From contig CANTVF010000004.1 of NCBI GenBank assembly GCA_947852905.1, positions 124,001 to 188,000 of the forward strand: 64,000 nucleotides of DNA, written 5' to 3'. The notes beneath the pieces are model-generated. The model saw nothing but the letters and a program-made list of their open reading frames with translations. It was not told the origin of the DNA and searched no databases. The DNA comes from an uncultured Tidjanibacter sp. (GTDB lineage: Bacteria > Bacteroidota > Bacteroidia > Bacteroidales > Rikenellaceae). The translations under genes and the position numbers were made by a program. Every line of letters starts with the position of its first letter. Position 1 is the first letter of the stretch. Positions 7,541-16,621 of this stretch are shown piece by piece.

Positions 7541-7794
7541 TCTTACCGGATTACCGAGACAGTAAGAATAAGGGGATACATTCCCGTATTCTTCCGCCAG
7601 CGGATCGGGAGATAGCCAGCGGCCGAGGCTAATACAAACTACATAAACAGCATCGGTTCGTCATACGACCACCATTATCGTAAAAAAACACCTTCTGCAT
7701 AACCAAAGCACATTTATCTCAATAAATATAATAAAAAAGCGCGACACATTAAACTGGGTCGCGCTTTCATTTGCACACAAATTATTCAATCATA
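7520..7794. repeat. 275-bp cassette-boundary repeat, copy 2
   Basis: It is the counterpart of 2231-2505 with only a handful of differences. Bases 7520-7629 match the full-length RHS gene at 9759-9868 with four differences over 110 bp. The remaining 165 bp are spacer with a terminator. The copy just after the active cassette could recombine with the core to swap or delete the tip. Confidence 0.9.
7736..7767 (-). terminator. Terminator of the active RHS cassette
   Basis: The perfect 10-bp stem AAAGCGCGAC/GTCGCGCTTT is followed by a minus-strand T-run. It lies about 40 bp past the stop of the gene at 7809-8411. It isolates the silent tips from transcription of the active operon. Confidence 0.85.
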
Positions 7795-7808
7795 CTAACG
7801 AGATATAT

Positions 7809-8411
7809 CTAATCGAAAAAGTCACCCCATACACGCCACTCTTCAGGCGGGACACCATTAAGATAATCGGCCTTACGGGGAGCATCATCTAAAGTATAAT
7901 TCTGAAAGACCACATGTTGCCAATCCGGTACAGAAGAATATACTTCCCATTTCTTTGTCAATCCTTGATAATGCACCCATTTTAAAACTATCGACGACAT
8001 TATATCATCTATAGAGTCCAAATCTGGCAACTGAAAAGCCGGCAATTCGACAAACAAACTTATCATGACCTTTTGCCCTATACCAACATCATAATGATAA
8101 TCATAATCGCCGCTAAGGCTATTAACCTGCTCTCTACATTCAGCCGTATAATCCACTCCGTCAATCTTATACAACATCGTAAATTTGTCCCACTTCTGTA
8201 ATAGAAACACGAATTCTTTATCCATATCATTATAAACCTCTGCCTGTATCTTAAATCTGGTTGTAGGTGCATTAGTAATTGACCAAATATCCCAATAAGC
8301 TACCGTATCTGTTACATTACGGCCAATATCGACTTTTTTAATCGTTAATTTCTGGCCAAAAACATCTAATGTCGCAAACAATACACAAAAAATAAGCAAG
8401 ATTTTTTTCAT
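7809..8411 (-). CDS. Exported protein of the active RHS cassette, unknown function
   Basis: The 200-residue protein has a signal peptide (MKKILLIFCVLFATLDVFG before QKLTIK). The mature part looks like an all-beta fold with many aromatic residues (VAYWDIWSITNAP, LVKWVHYQ-type strands and a tail ending in WRVWGDFFD). It is the last gene before the terminator, 251 bp after the immunity candidate at 8663-9205, a gap in which I see no gene. It may be a second immunity factor or an accessory protein. No family is recognised. Confidence 0.65.
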   Translation of the reverse strand: MKKILLIFCVLFATLDVFGQKLTIKKVDIGRNVTDTVAYWDIWSITNAPTTRFKIQAEVYNDMDKEFVFLLQKWDKFTMLYKIDGVDYTAECREQVNSLSGDYDYHYDVGIGQKVMISLFVELPAFQLPDLDSIDDIMSSIVLKWVHYQGLTKKWEVYSSVPDWQHVVFQNYTLDDAPRKADYLNGVPPEEWRVWGDFFD

Positions 8412-8662
8412 GATATCAATTTTTCAAATTCAAAATCACTGTTTTAAAATAATATGAAAGCGTATTCAACTTATAAGTGTCCGTAGTCAATTGAAAACTG
8501 GGCGATGTAATTTATATTCCCACATACTTATTCACATCAATAATTACACCTCGAAATGCCTTTATATTTTAAGCATCCTACGCATTTCACTCAAACACAT
8601 GATATACAAGAATATATCTCTATATTCCACAGATCACGACAGCAAAAAGTTTAATATTATTT

Positions 8663-9205
8663 TTATAAGATAGGAACCAATCTTGTACCTCGTCGACTAT
8701 CTACAAAGCCTTGAAAAACCAATTCTCCTTTATATGTAAAATTATAATGCCACATCAAATACGGATCTTTTATAATATACATCTTAATGGACTGTTTATT
8801 AATGCACTTAAATTCTTTTGTACGGTCAGTTAATGCATATAATACCGAAGGAATATCTTTTATCACAAACAACACATTATCTACAGAAACATATCCAGCA
8901 CTATTCACATATGGACAATAGGTACCTGTAATATTCTCAATATTTAAGTAAGTATTACTACTGGCCACATCATCTGTAGAAGAGTAAATTATATAATTAA
9001 ACTTTCTATCAAAAGAGGCATTATCCATAATGTTATGGATCTGATGCAGCAAATCGTCTCTCAATTGCAACTCAGGCAATACATAAACATCATATTTGTC
9101 ATTCGAGTATTGCTGCGCATAAGATTCCCCTGCCATAAAAACGACAGCAGCCAACAGCATTAGCGTATAAACATAAAATCTAATAAGGGAAAGTTCCATT
9201 TTCAT
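8663..9205 (-). CDS. Exported protein, candidate immunity protein of the active JAB-type RHS tip
   Basis: The 180-residue protein has a signal peptide (LMLLAAVVFMAGESYAQQ). Its ATG at 9203-9205 lies inside the end of the RHS gene, overlapping it by 26 bp in another frame, which is strong translational coupling. The mature part is mixed alpha/beta and rich in Tyr and Asp (YDVYVLPELQLRDDLLHQI, then FNYIIYSSTDD). No family is recognised. Position and coupling support an immunity role against a toxin that would otherwise act outside the cytoplasm. A near-identical N-terminus recurs at 1-63. Confidence 0.7.
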   Translation of the reverse strand: MKMELSLIRFYVYTLMLLAAVVFMAGESYAQQYSNDKYDVYVLPELQLRDDLLHQIHNIMDNASFDRKFNYIIYSSTDDVASSNTYLNIENITGTYCPYVNSAGYVSVDNVLFVIKDIPSVLYALTDRTKEFKCINKQSIKMYIIKDPYLMWHYNFTYKGELVFQGFVDSRRGTRLVPIL

Positions 9206-12200
9206 AAAATATTATTGGTATCAAGCCTGGAAATTTACTCTGAAGTGCATATTTCATATTCTTATCAGCTTCAGACGCTTCACTACTATACAAATGGCTA
9301 TGCATATGTGATGTAATAGTATAAGAATTAGCCAACAAAAATCCACCGACTATAGAAACATTTGACTTAAACGATGTTCCAACAACTGTTTTCTTACCGT
9401 CACCTATTCCTACCTGCTCCCATTCAACCAAACTATGATTAGCCACAAACTCAAAAAATCTGTTCATTATTTCTGTATCGCCAACATAAAATGCTATGTT
9501 ATATAGCAATTTACTCTCTTCGGAATTATTATCTTCATTGCATGAAAGATTTAAAAATATTTTCTTTGAATCAAAAACATCTGATGGCATAATCAAAACA
9601 TCATCTTGTCCATGTACAACAACTGGTCTTTTATCATTGCCATCGTTAGTATACACCCAATACAAATCTGAAAACAATCTATCTTGAGTTTCATCCTTGA
9701 CTCCATCCTCAACTAAATCAATAGTACCATCAAAATTCAACCGATAATCATCAATAAACATTCCCGTCGGATCTACCAATCTTACCGGATTACCGAGACA
9801 ATATGAATAAGGTGATACATTCCCGTATTCTTCCGCCAGCGGATCGGGAGACAGCCAGCGGCCGAGGCGACTGTCGTAAACTCTCGCTCCGTAGTCAAGA
9901 AAACCGTAATCGTCAAGGCTGAGGTCGTAAGGCTTGCCGTTGAAACGATAGATGTTGAAACGGTAATCTCCTCCGCTGCTATGATGTCCGTAACACTCCA
10001 AGCGGGCGCCGAAAGGCTGGTAATCGTTCGCTGCCTCTATCCTATTGCGATTCGTGAAAACTACACGGACACTCCCCAAATGGTCGGTGATCGTATAATA
10101 ATTGCCTAACAACGGACCGCGCCCGGCCTGCGACATGACATTGCCGCCGGAGAAGGCAACCGATAAAATCGGAACGCTTGAACCGCGCCAATTATATGTG
10201 AAAGAACCTTTGTAAATTCGGTCGGAACTCATGAAACAACTCCCGTCAGCCAGCCACCAACTGCGAGCTTCCGACCCACCGCTCGACCTACGCTGACTAC
10301 TCAACAAATTTAAGTAATTATATCCAAGATTCAAACCGTACAGGGCATGATATGTCATATTTCCATTCGCATCGTAAGCAAAATCATCCGCAGTTATATT
10401 TTTCACTGTAGAACTACCGACGGTTTTCTCCTGTGAAATTATCTTACAGATACGGTTGCCGACATAAGAGTATGAATTATCTACCATAGAACTGCCGTCC
10501 TGAGACTGCAAACGTTCGATATTGCCGTTAAGGTCGTAGTCGATAATCTGGCCTATGACGCCGCTCCCTTCCAGCCCTTCTCCACGCACGAGACGGCCGA
10601 GTGCATCGTAGGTATAACCGAGGCAACGACGGTCTTCGGGATCGGTTACCTTATGTCGCCAATAGGCCTCGACGATATTGCCGGTATGACTTGCCGAAAC
10701 GTATTGCGGATTATCGTATCGAAGCGTCTGCTCGAAAACCTCCGAATACTGGCCGGTCAGACGCCCACGAATATCGTAAGAATAGGTCTCGGTGACATTG
10801 GATGCACCGTCCCGTGCACCGAACACCTTAGTCTGTACCAGACCGGTAGCGTCGTTATATTCATACGATACGGTAGCTCCGGACGAACGGCCGTTAATAG
10901 TGACGTTCTCGGTCAACAGGCGGCCGCAATGATCGTAAGTATAATCGAATCTGGCCGTATCGCTGGCTATGCTCGGATCGGGACTATGAGTCTCCACACG
11001 GCTAATAACGTTACCTACGTAATCGTAACGATAACTGTAACGTGAAATCAGCCCCATGAAATCGCGCTCAACGGTCTGTACGACGCGACCTTTACGGTCG
11101 TAGTAATGTACACGTTCCACATAATTTCCCGTCACCACATCGCCTTCTATAACTGCTATACGCTCGAACGTCTTGAGGCCGGCATTACGCGGATCGACAT
11201 CGTCAATATCCACGATACCCGTTACCGGAACAAACATGAAAATGTCCGCCGACGTTCCCACTGTCTCTCCCGAGTATGCCCAGCCGATCTTTTCGATCTT
11301 CTCGATATACCCCTTAAGACACGCCGGAAGATCAAGGCTGTTAATAAGGCTGGCGTTATTAGTCAGTCCCCACGCACCGCCGGAATACCTCACGCATTCC
11401 TGAATCAGATTGTAATGTTCCTGAGGGATATAATAATACAAATAATTGTCTCCCAACGCCGTACCGAGATCAGGTATATAAAACTCCTTACGGATCATAT
11501 TGTTCTCGTCGAAAAACACCTTTTTCGTATCTACGGCACCGAAAGCCCACACCGCATCCGGATTAGGATTACGGACAAAAACCAACTTGTCGGGCAAAAC
11601 TTCGATTTTCCCCGCCTCATCAGTGACAAGAGCTATCTGGTCATCGTAACCGGTGGTTATGAGCGTAGCAGATGCCGTTACGGCAGGCTTGCTACCGCCG
11701 GTATCGTAATACTTCTGCCAATCGTCACGCGAGGCGAACTTACCGGACGAATTCTTTCCGGCAGTCAACAGGACGTTACCTGTCTGACGTCCCCATGCAT
11801 CGTAATCGTACCTGATCCACTGACAGGTGTCCGCCCGACGCATATTGGCATCCTGATACATGACAGTACGGCGATCAGAATCGTAAACCATATATTCCCA
11901 ACCTCGCCCCGGCTGTTTTTTTCCGGCAATACGGCTTTTCTCATCGTACTCATACAGATAACCGTATTCCTGCAATATATCGGATTCGGCAAACGAAAGA
12001 GTCTGACCGGGAGCCATACGGGACGCACCTTCCGGAGATACGACACCCGTGAGCCTGTCCAGATCGTCATAGACATAATACGTATCGGCGCATAACTGCT
12101 GCTCTACAGTACCTTCGGACAGATAGCGACGCTCCAACACGGTTTTACCCATAACATCTTTAAATATTTCGGTACGCCCTCCGTCTTCATCGACAACCGT

Positions 12201-12959
12201 ATTCTTGAACAGTTTTCCCGTACCGCAATAAGATGCGGCGATAACGAAAGTCTCTCCGTTTACCGTAATATCCAACACCTTGTCTTCCGAAGATACGACA
12301 TCGTATCCGAATTCGGATTTGTAGGACGTATAACCGGGCTGATAGGATTGCAACAATCTGCCGCCCGCGGCCTGCTCGTATATTCTACGGGTTGTTCCAT
12401 AATCCGTCCCATAAGATGCGCTGCTCCATGCCTTATGCTCGGCAGATGCCTCCGGGCGGAACTTGCCGTCGTTAGGGAAAGGACTATCTGCCGGCTCCGG
12501 ATACGGCAAATATCCCACCACATCTTCACGACCGAGAAAATCGTGTTCATAAGGCGTTATCATATCCAACTGGTGAGAGCTGCTCTTACGTTCCACACGC
12601 TGCTTAATGTACCCCATATCGTCATAGTACGAAACCGTACCGAGATACTCAATATCGTTAGCAGTGCTGTAGGAGACCCTCTTCACGGGCTCTATGTACC
12701 TCTTTCTTATCATGATATTGCCATCCTGCCCGAGGATTCCATCCGACCAAGAATCCGCTACGGATACACTCGTATTCTCCGTATAACTTTCGACCTTCCA
12801 GACAGGTTCAGGCGTATACTTAATTGTAGGCCCTACGATATATGCCTGCACTCCGGAGTTATCATCCGAAATAATAGTTTCGGAATCCTTTCCCGGCGGA
12901 TAACTGAATCCACACGAAACCATAGCCGCCGTCAATATATATAACAAACTCATATTCAT
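9180..12959 (-). CDS. RHS repeat-associated core protein with C-terminal JAB-like toxin tip
   Basis: 1259 residues. The N-terminus resembles a lipoprotein signal (LTAAMVSC), followed by a DUF6443-like region and then many YD/RHS repeats such as YDDLDRLTGV, YDYVGNVISRV and YDALGRLVRGEG. The RHS core ends in YDSRLGRWLSPDPLAEEYG...NPVRLVDPTGM at about residue 1067. The last 192 residues are a distinct tip with JAMM-like residues: E1179 or E1181 in VEWEQV, H1220 and H1222 in HMHSH, S1229 and D1232 in SEAD. The HxH-to-Ser spacing is one residue shorter than in classical JAMM enzymes. RHS cores form a shell that encloses the toxin. Delivery is probably by an export route for lipidated or periplasmic proteins, but no secretion genes are seen here. 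It starts 6 bp behind the partner gene 12966-16451. Confidence 0.9.
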   Translation of the reverse strand: MNMSLLYILTAAMVSCGFSYPPGKDSETIISDDNSGVQAYIVGPTIKYTPEPVWKVESYTENTSVSVADSWSDGILGQDGNIMIRKRYIEPVKRVSYSTANDIEYLGTVSYYDDMGYIKQRVERKSSSHQLDMITPYEHDFLGREDVVGYLPYPEPADSPFPNDGKFRPEASAEHKAWSSASYGTDYGTTRRIYEQAAGGRLLQSYQPGYTSYKSEFGYDVVSSEDKVLDITVNGETFVIAASYCGTGKLFKNTVVDEDGGRTEIFKDVMGKTVLERRYLSEGTVEQQLCADTYYVYDDLDRLTGVVSPEGASRMAPGQTLSFAESDILQEYGYLYEYDEKSRIAGKKQPGRGWEYMVYDSDRRTVMYQDANMRRADTCQWIRYDYDAWGRQTGNVLLTAGKNSSGKFASRDDWQKYYDTGGSKPAVTASATLITTGYDDQIALVTDEAGKIEVLPDKLVFVRNPNPDAVWAFGAVDTKKVFFDENNMIRKEFYIPDLGTALGDNYLYYYIPQEHYNLIQECVRYSGGAWGLTNNASLINSLDLPACLKGYIEKIEKIGWAYSGETVGTSADIFMFVPVTGIVDIDDVDPRNAGLKTFERIAVIEGDVVTGNYVERVHYYDRKGRVVQTVERDFMGLISRYSYRYDYVGNVISRVETHSPDPSIASDTARFDYTYDHCGRLLTENVTINGRSSGATVSYEYNDATGLVQTKVFGARDGASNVTETYSYDIRGRLTGQYSEVFEQTLRYDNPQYVSASHTGNIVEAYWRHKVTDPEDRRCLGYTYDALGRLVRGEGLEGSGVIGQIIDYDLNGNIERLQSQDGSSMVDNSYSYVGNRICKIISQEKTVGSSTVKNITADDFAYDANGNMTYHALYGLNLGYNYLNLLSSQRRSSGGSEARSWWLADGSCFMSSDRIYKGSFTYNWRGSSVPILSVAFSGGNVMSQAGRGPLLGNYYTITDHLGSVRVVFTNRNRIEAANDYQPFGARLECYGHHSSGGDYRFNIYRFNGKPYDLSLDDYGFLDYGARVYDSRLGRWLSPDPLAEEYGNVSPYSYCLGNPVRLVDPTGMFIDDYRLNFDGTIDLVEDGVKDETQDRLFSDLYWVYTNDGNDKRPVVVHGQDDVLIMPSDVFDSKKIFLNLSCNEDNNSEESKLLYNIAFYVGDTEIMNRFFEFVANHSLVEWEQVGIGDGKKTVVGTSFKSNVSIVGGFLLANSYTITSHMHSHLYSSEASEADKNMKYALQSKFPGLIPIIFYENGTFPY
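9759..9868. repeat. 110-bp RHS core end in the full-length gene, recombination seed
   Basis: It encodes LGRWLSPDP...NPVRLVDPTG-M at the core/tip junction. Two further copies head the silent tips at 2231-2340 and 7520-7629, with four to five differences each, in the same orientation and frame. A crossover here would join any of those tips in frame to the core. Confidence 0.9.
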
Positions 12960-12965
12960 ATCGAT

Positions 12966-15900
12966 CTAATTAATTTTATTATACTCATAAGCCTCGACGA
13001 TATTGCCTTGTTCGTCCCTCACGGCCGTCAAACGACCTGCCCCGTCATACTGATAATAGGTTTTCCTGCCGGACGGATCCGTTACGGAAGCGACCCCTAC
13101 CAATGGCTTGTAGGAGTACACGGTGATTTTGGCATCGGGCAAGGCATTGCGCAATGCATCCAGCTTGATCTGATGAGTCGCCGACAATGTCGAGGAGTTT
13201 CCGATCTCCTTCAATACGGATGCTCCCAAGGCAGACCTGACTTCGCTATAAGTAGCGTTCTCTATTACCGCAACAGGATACATACCCATATATCCCCAGA
13301 TATAACATGTAGAAGGATAACCCGTCTGGGTTATATGTACCGGGTTCCCGAATTGATCGTATTCAAGAATCGCCGCTTCCGAAGTCACGACACCATCCAG
13401 CACAGCGACCTTTTCCACCGGTTTTCGCATTTTCAACAACGTACTGCCCGCCATCGGTACATAACCGTATTTCGTATACACGGCCGATACGATGCCGTCA
13501 TTTTTCCTCGTCTCCATACCGAGCAATACATGTCTCCACATATTATCGTTGGCGACACCCTCTTCCTGACCGTAATTGTCACGGTACAGGTATCTATTGT
13601 AATACACGTCCCCGTTTACGAATTTGATCTCGCCTTTCGGTTGAAGCGTAGCAACGCGCTGCGGCAACGCATCGCAACCGGACAGCATATCCAGTTCTTC
13701 GAAATCCACCGACGGAGTTTCCGGAATCTCACCGGAAAACGGCCATTTACCATACTTTCCATTATCGAGATACATGTACACCCGGCACTCCTCGACATTA
13801 CCCGAAGGATTGAAAGAGCGCTTCACCGTATACAACGGGCGTGTAGTATAGACCGATTGACGTACATCGAAATAGAGACAATCCTCCGGCAAGTTTTCAA
13901 TTCTGATCTTATCTTTGGGAACTAGCTGGTTTTCCACACCCGCATGTTCGTTCACGCTCATATTGGCCGTCAGTTTCTGTACATACAGTCCCACGGGTAC
14001 AGTACCCGAACTGTCGGCACCGCTGACATTACAGAATTTCCCATATACGGTATTTTCCTGTTCGGTCATGACGAGCCGACCGTCCGCGTCCGTTTTATAT
14101 ATCGTTTTAGACGAAAGATTCCCGAATTCCTGTGGACTCTCCATAAAATAGCGCCGAATGTTTCCCACCCCCTTGTAATACGCGGTAGTATCGCGGTTCT
14201 CTTCCGAAGCATGATAATAAAATCCGGTTACGGTGCCGGGCAAAGAAATCCGTTCGGTCCCCCTTGCGTAAGTAGGCGTACTATTGAAGATCTGCGATAT
14301 CTCCGTCGGTTTGTGTACGCTGGCATCGCAATCGTAAACGTAATCTATCACAGCCCGTCCGGCATCGTCTCCTGTACCGTCGGATATTATCTCACGCACT
14401 TTGTTATAAAACACCTTCGCGTTATCTGGATTAGCACCCGGCAATACTACGCTTGTGCCTATATTTATGTATTGCGCTTCAGTCACAGTGTAATTGTACA
14501 AACCTCCGTTCATTATTTTCGACACCTCCACACTGTTCTGATCCAACGACATATAATCTTTCAAAGAAATGTCATTGAAATCTATGGTACACCCGCTATC
14601 GGAATATTCGAATCGCCTGAGACGCTGCAACACTCCGTTCCTGTCGTAAGTTTCTATGGAATCTATCCTTATTCCGGTACTTATAACTTCGACTTCACCC
14701 GTATCGGCATCGGTATATTCCCATTCGGGAGCGCCGTATTTGAACACGGTCTTATCTCCGCGAGCCGTCGTTACGGACTGAAGAGAATATGTAACGGCAT
14801 GCTCCAGAGAATAATCCCTTTTATGCTCCATTTCCCTCCCTATTTCGTAAACGGTCACTACCTCTTCGAACTCCTGACCGAAACCGCCAGAGGATTGACC
14901 CGGTCCCGCGACCATACTGTTCAGCGCTTCGCTTTTGATATCCCTGAACGGAACAGACACGGCATCCGTAATAACCTCCTGCATATCTTCCGGAGGAATT
15001 ATTCCGGTACCTACAGTTATGCCGTAATCGGCAACGCTACTGCTACCTTTTGCCACATATTTTATAATGGCATCCTCTTCGAAGAGGCACTTATACAACA
15101 GATTGGTATTACTGTTCTTACCGTTATAATATCCGAATCTATCCTGAGCATTCCTGTTCATACTCGCGCTCTGGTCGTAATACGAGAACTCGTAAGTATC
15201 ATAGACTGTCCCATCGGAACCGATAAAACGCACGGCATCCAGCTTACGCTCTCCGTTACCGAACTGCCCTATCTGGAATTCGACTTTACGGATTATATTT
15301 CCGTTAACGTCATATACGGAAATAGATTCCAGCTCCGGATTTTCAGGATTATACCTTCGTTCATACTCGAACTCTATCGAACAATGCCCGCAATCTATAC
15401 GGCTCAATATCTTACGGTCGTAATAATCCCGGTGCATTTCGCTTCGATTCACGCGCCCGACAGTGAAATAAGGATCCAACTCACACGACACGATATCCTG
15501 CCTCATAGGATTGGACGGATCGACATTGTAAATTTTCAATCCGTCCCTCAAATACGTAAGACTGTACATCTCAATCATATTCTCCCACACCGCATCCGGA
15601 GTATCGTAATACAGAGTCCAACTATCCAATCCATTGCATGAAGTTATTTTGGACAAATGCCAACTCGACCCGACTTTATAATCGGCGCCTATATTCCAAT
15701 TACCGCCCGTAGTCCAATCCAACAACGGACGCAGATAACTGTGCACCATCTCTATCTGATCATACAGATAGGTATTGCCGTTCGGATCCTGCACTTGAAA
15801 ACTCTTTACGGTACCTTCGTTGGCACCAACGACAAGATTAACCCCCACAGCATCGTCGCCAGAACAGAGCATCACGGGATTTCCCGACTTGTCTATCATA

Positions 15901-16451
15901 AAAGAGCCGTTTCCGCCGCCGGGATAGGTATACCTGTACATATCGTAATATGAATCCGCATTACCCAATACGACGCCTTTAATATATTCTTTGGCTCCGT
16001 CTACGGCCTTGTAATGTTTGGACGTACCGTCATCATACAACCGTGTAAGTTCATCGGCCATATGTATCTTAAACTGTGGCTTAGCATCGTCAGGAATCCC
16101 CTTGACTTCCCGTCCTACCACACCCGAGGCATTCAACGTCCAGCCCAAGCCGAGACAACCGGCTTTGTCATCTACTTTAATGCCCGATGCATGATAGGAA
16201 ATGGAAATTGGTAATTCCATTTCATGACCTTCGACCGTATAAATAGGAATACTGATATCGACCAATCCCAATGAATGCGTAACAGGCAGATCCACATATT
16301 TCAGCATCTGGGTAACGTCAGGCGACGGCGGAATAAAGTTGTCCGACACCGCCGGCAAAACAGGGGCGACATTCTCTTGTTGCCCGAAACACAAGACGCC
16401 CCCCGACGCCAATGCACACAACAGGACAAATAATCTTTTCATAAACATCAT
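12966..16451 (-). CDS. Large exported RHS-partner protein (SpvB/TcB-like N-terminal half of a split RHS system)
   Basis: 1161 residues with a signal peptide (MKRLFVLLCALASGGVLCFG). The N-terminal part has VTHSLGLVDISIPIYTVEGH, LPISISYHASGIKVDDKAG and LGLGWTLNASGVVGREVKG, the SpvB/TcB-type opening seen in Bacteroidetes RHS partners. The middle is a long series of beta-strand repeats, and the C-terminus carries one clear YD repeat (DPSGRKTYYQYDGAGRLTAV). It is the first gene of the operon and lies 6 bp before the RHS core gene. By analogy with TcB/TcC it may form part of the hollow shell that holds the tip. The start could also be the internal ATG three codons later. No exact TAnnTTTG box was found upstream. 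Confidence 0.8.
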   Translation of the reverse strand: MMFMKRLFVLLCALASGGVLCFGQQENVAPVLPAVSDNFIPPSPDVTQMLKYVDLPVTHSLGLVDISIPIYTVEGHEMELPISISYHASGIKVDDKAGCLGLGWTLNASGVVGREVKGIPDDAKPQFKIHMADELTRLYDDGTSKHYKAVDGAKEYIKGVVLGNADSYYDMYRYTYPGGGNGSFMIDKSGNPVMLCSGDDAVGVNLVVGANEGTVKSFQVQDPNGNTYLYDQIEMVHSYLRPLLDWTTGGNWNIGADYKVGSSWHLSKITSCNGLDSWTLYYDTPDAVWENMIEMYSLTYLRDGLKIYNVDPSNPMRQDIVSCELDPYFTVGRVNRSEMHRDYYDRKILSRIDCGHCSIEFEYERRYNPENPELESISVYDVNGNIIRKVEFQIGQFGNGERKLDAVRFIGSDGTVYDTYEFSYYDQSASMNRNAQDRFGYYNGKNSNTNLLYKCLFEEDAIIKYVAKGSSSVADYGITVGTGIIPPEDMQEVITDAVSVPFRDIKSEALNSMVAGPGQSSGGFGQEFEEVVTVYEIGREMEHKRDYSLEHAVTYSLQSVTTARGDKTVFKYGAPEWEYTDADTGEVEVISTGIRIDSIETYDRNGVLQRLRRFEYSDSGCTIDFNDISLKDYMSLDQNSVEVSKIMNGGLYNYTVTEAQYINIGTSVVLPGANPDNAKVFYNKVREIISDGTGDDAGRAVIDYVYDCDASVHKPTEISQIFNSTPTYARGTERISLPGTVTGFYYHASEENRDTTAYYKGVGNIRRYFMESPQEFGNLSSKTIYKTDADGRLVMTEQENTVYGKFCNVSGADSSGTVPVGLYVQKLTANMSVNEHAGVENQLVPKDKIRIENLPEDCLYFDVRQSVYTTRPLYTVKRSFNPSGNVEECRVYMYLDNGKYGKWPFSGEIPETPSVDFEELDMLSGCDALPQRVATLQPKGEIKFVNGDVYYNRYLYRDNYGQEEGVANDNMWRHVLLGMETRKNDGIVSAVYTKYGYVPMAGSTLLKMRKPVEKVAVLDGVVTSEAAILEYDQFGNPVHITQTGYPSTCYIWGYMGMYPVAVIENATYSEVRSALGASVLKEIGNSSTLSATHQIKLDALRNALPDAKITVYSYKPLVGVASVTDPSGRKTYYQYDGAGRLTAVRDEQGNIVEAYEYNKIN

Positions 16452-16590
16452 TTTAGTTGAACATTAATGTCCGACCAAAATAGCCCTGCAAGTTCAAAAT
16501 TTGTTTACACACATCTTAAACTATTCCGTTTCAAAAATCAAAGTAAAAACTTGTGTTTTATGAGTGATTTATAAATTGGAAGATAATCGC

Positions 16591-16598
16591 TACCTTTG
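16591..16598 (+). promoter_or_regulatory. -7 promoter box of the TPR gene
   Basis: TACCTTTG fits the Bacteroidetes sigma-ABfr -7 consensus TAnnTTTG and lies 24 bp before the ATG. No good TTTG is seen at -33. Confidence 0.5.
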
Positions 16599-16621
16599 GG
16601 TAACAGGGAAAAAACAGAATT

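Noticed and set aside
13944-15641. 565-codon open frame opposite the RHS partner gene
   Set aside because: It is antisense to a recognisable gene with a signal peptide and RHS motifs, and the product is rich in Arg, His and Ile without any domain.
16536-16544. Possible minus-strand promoter TTACTTTG for the RHS operon
   Set aside because: It has one base too few between TA and TTTG to fit the consensus, and no -33 element, so the promoter of the RHS operon remains unassigned.
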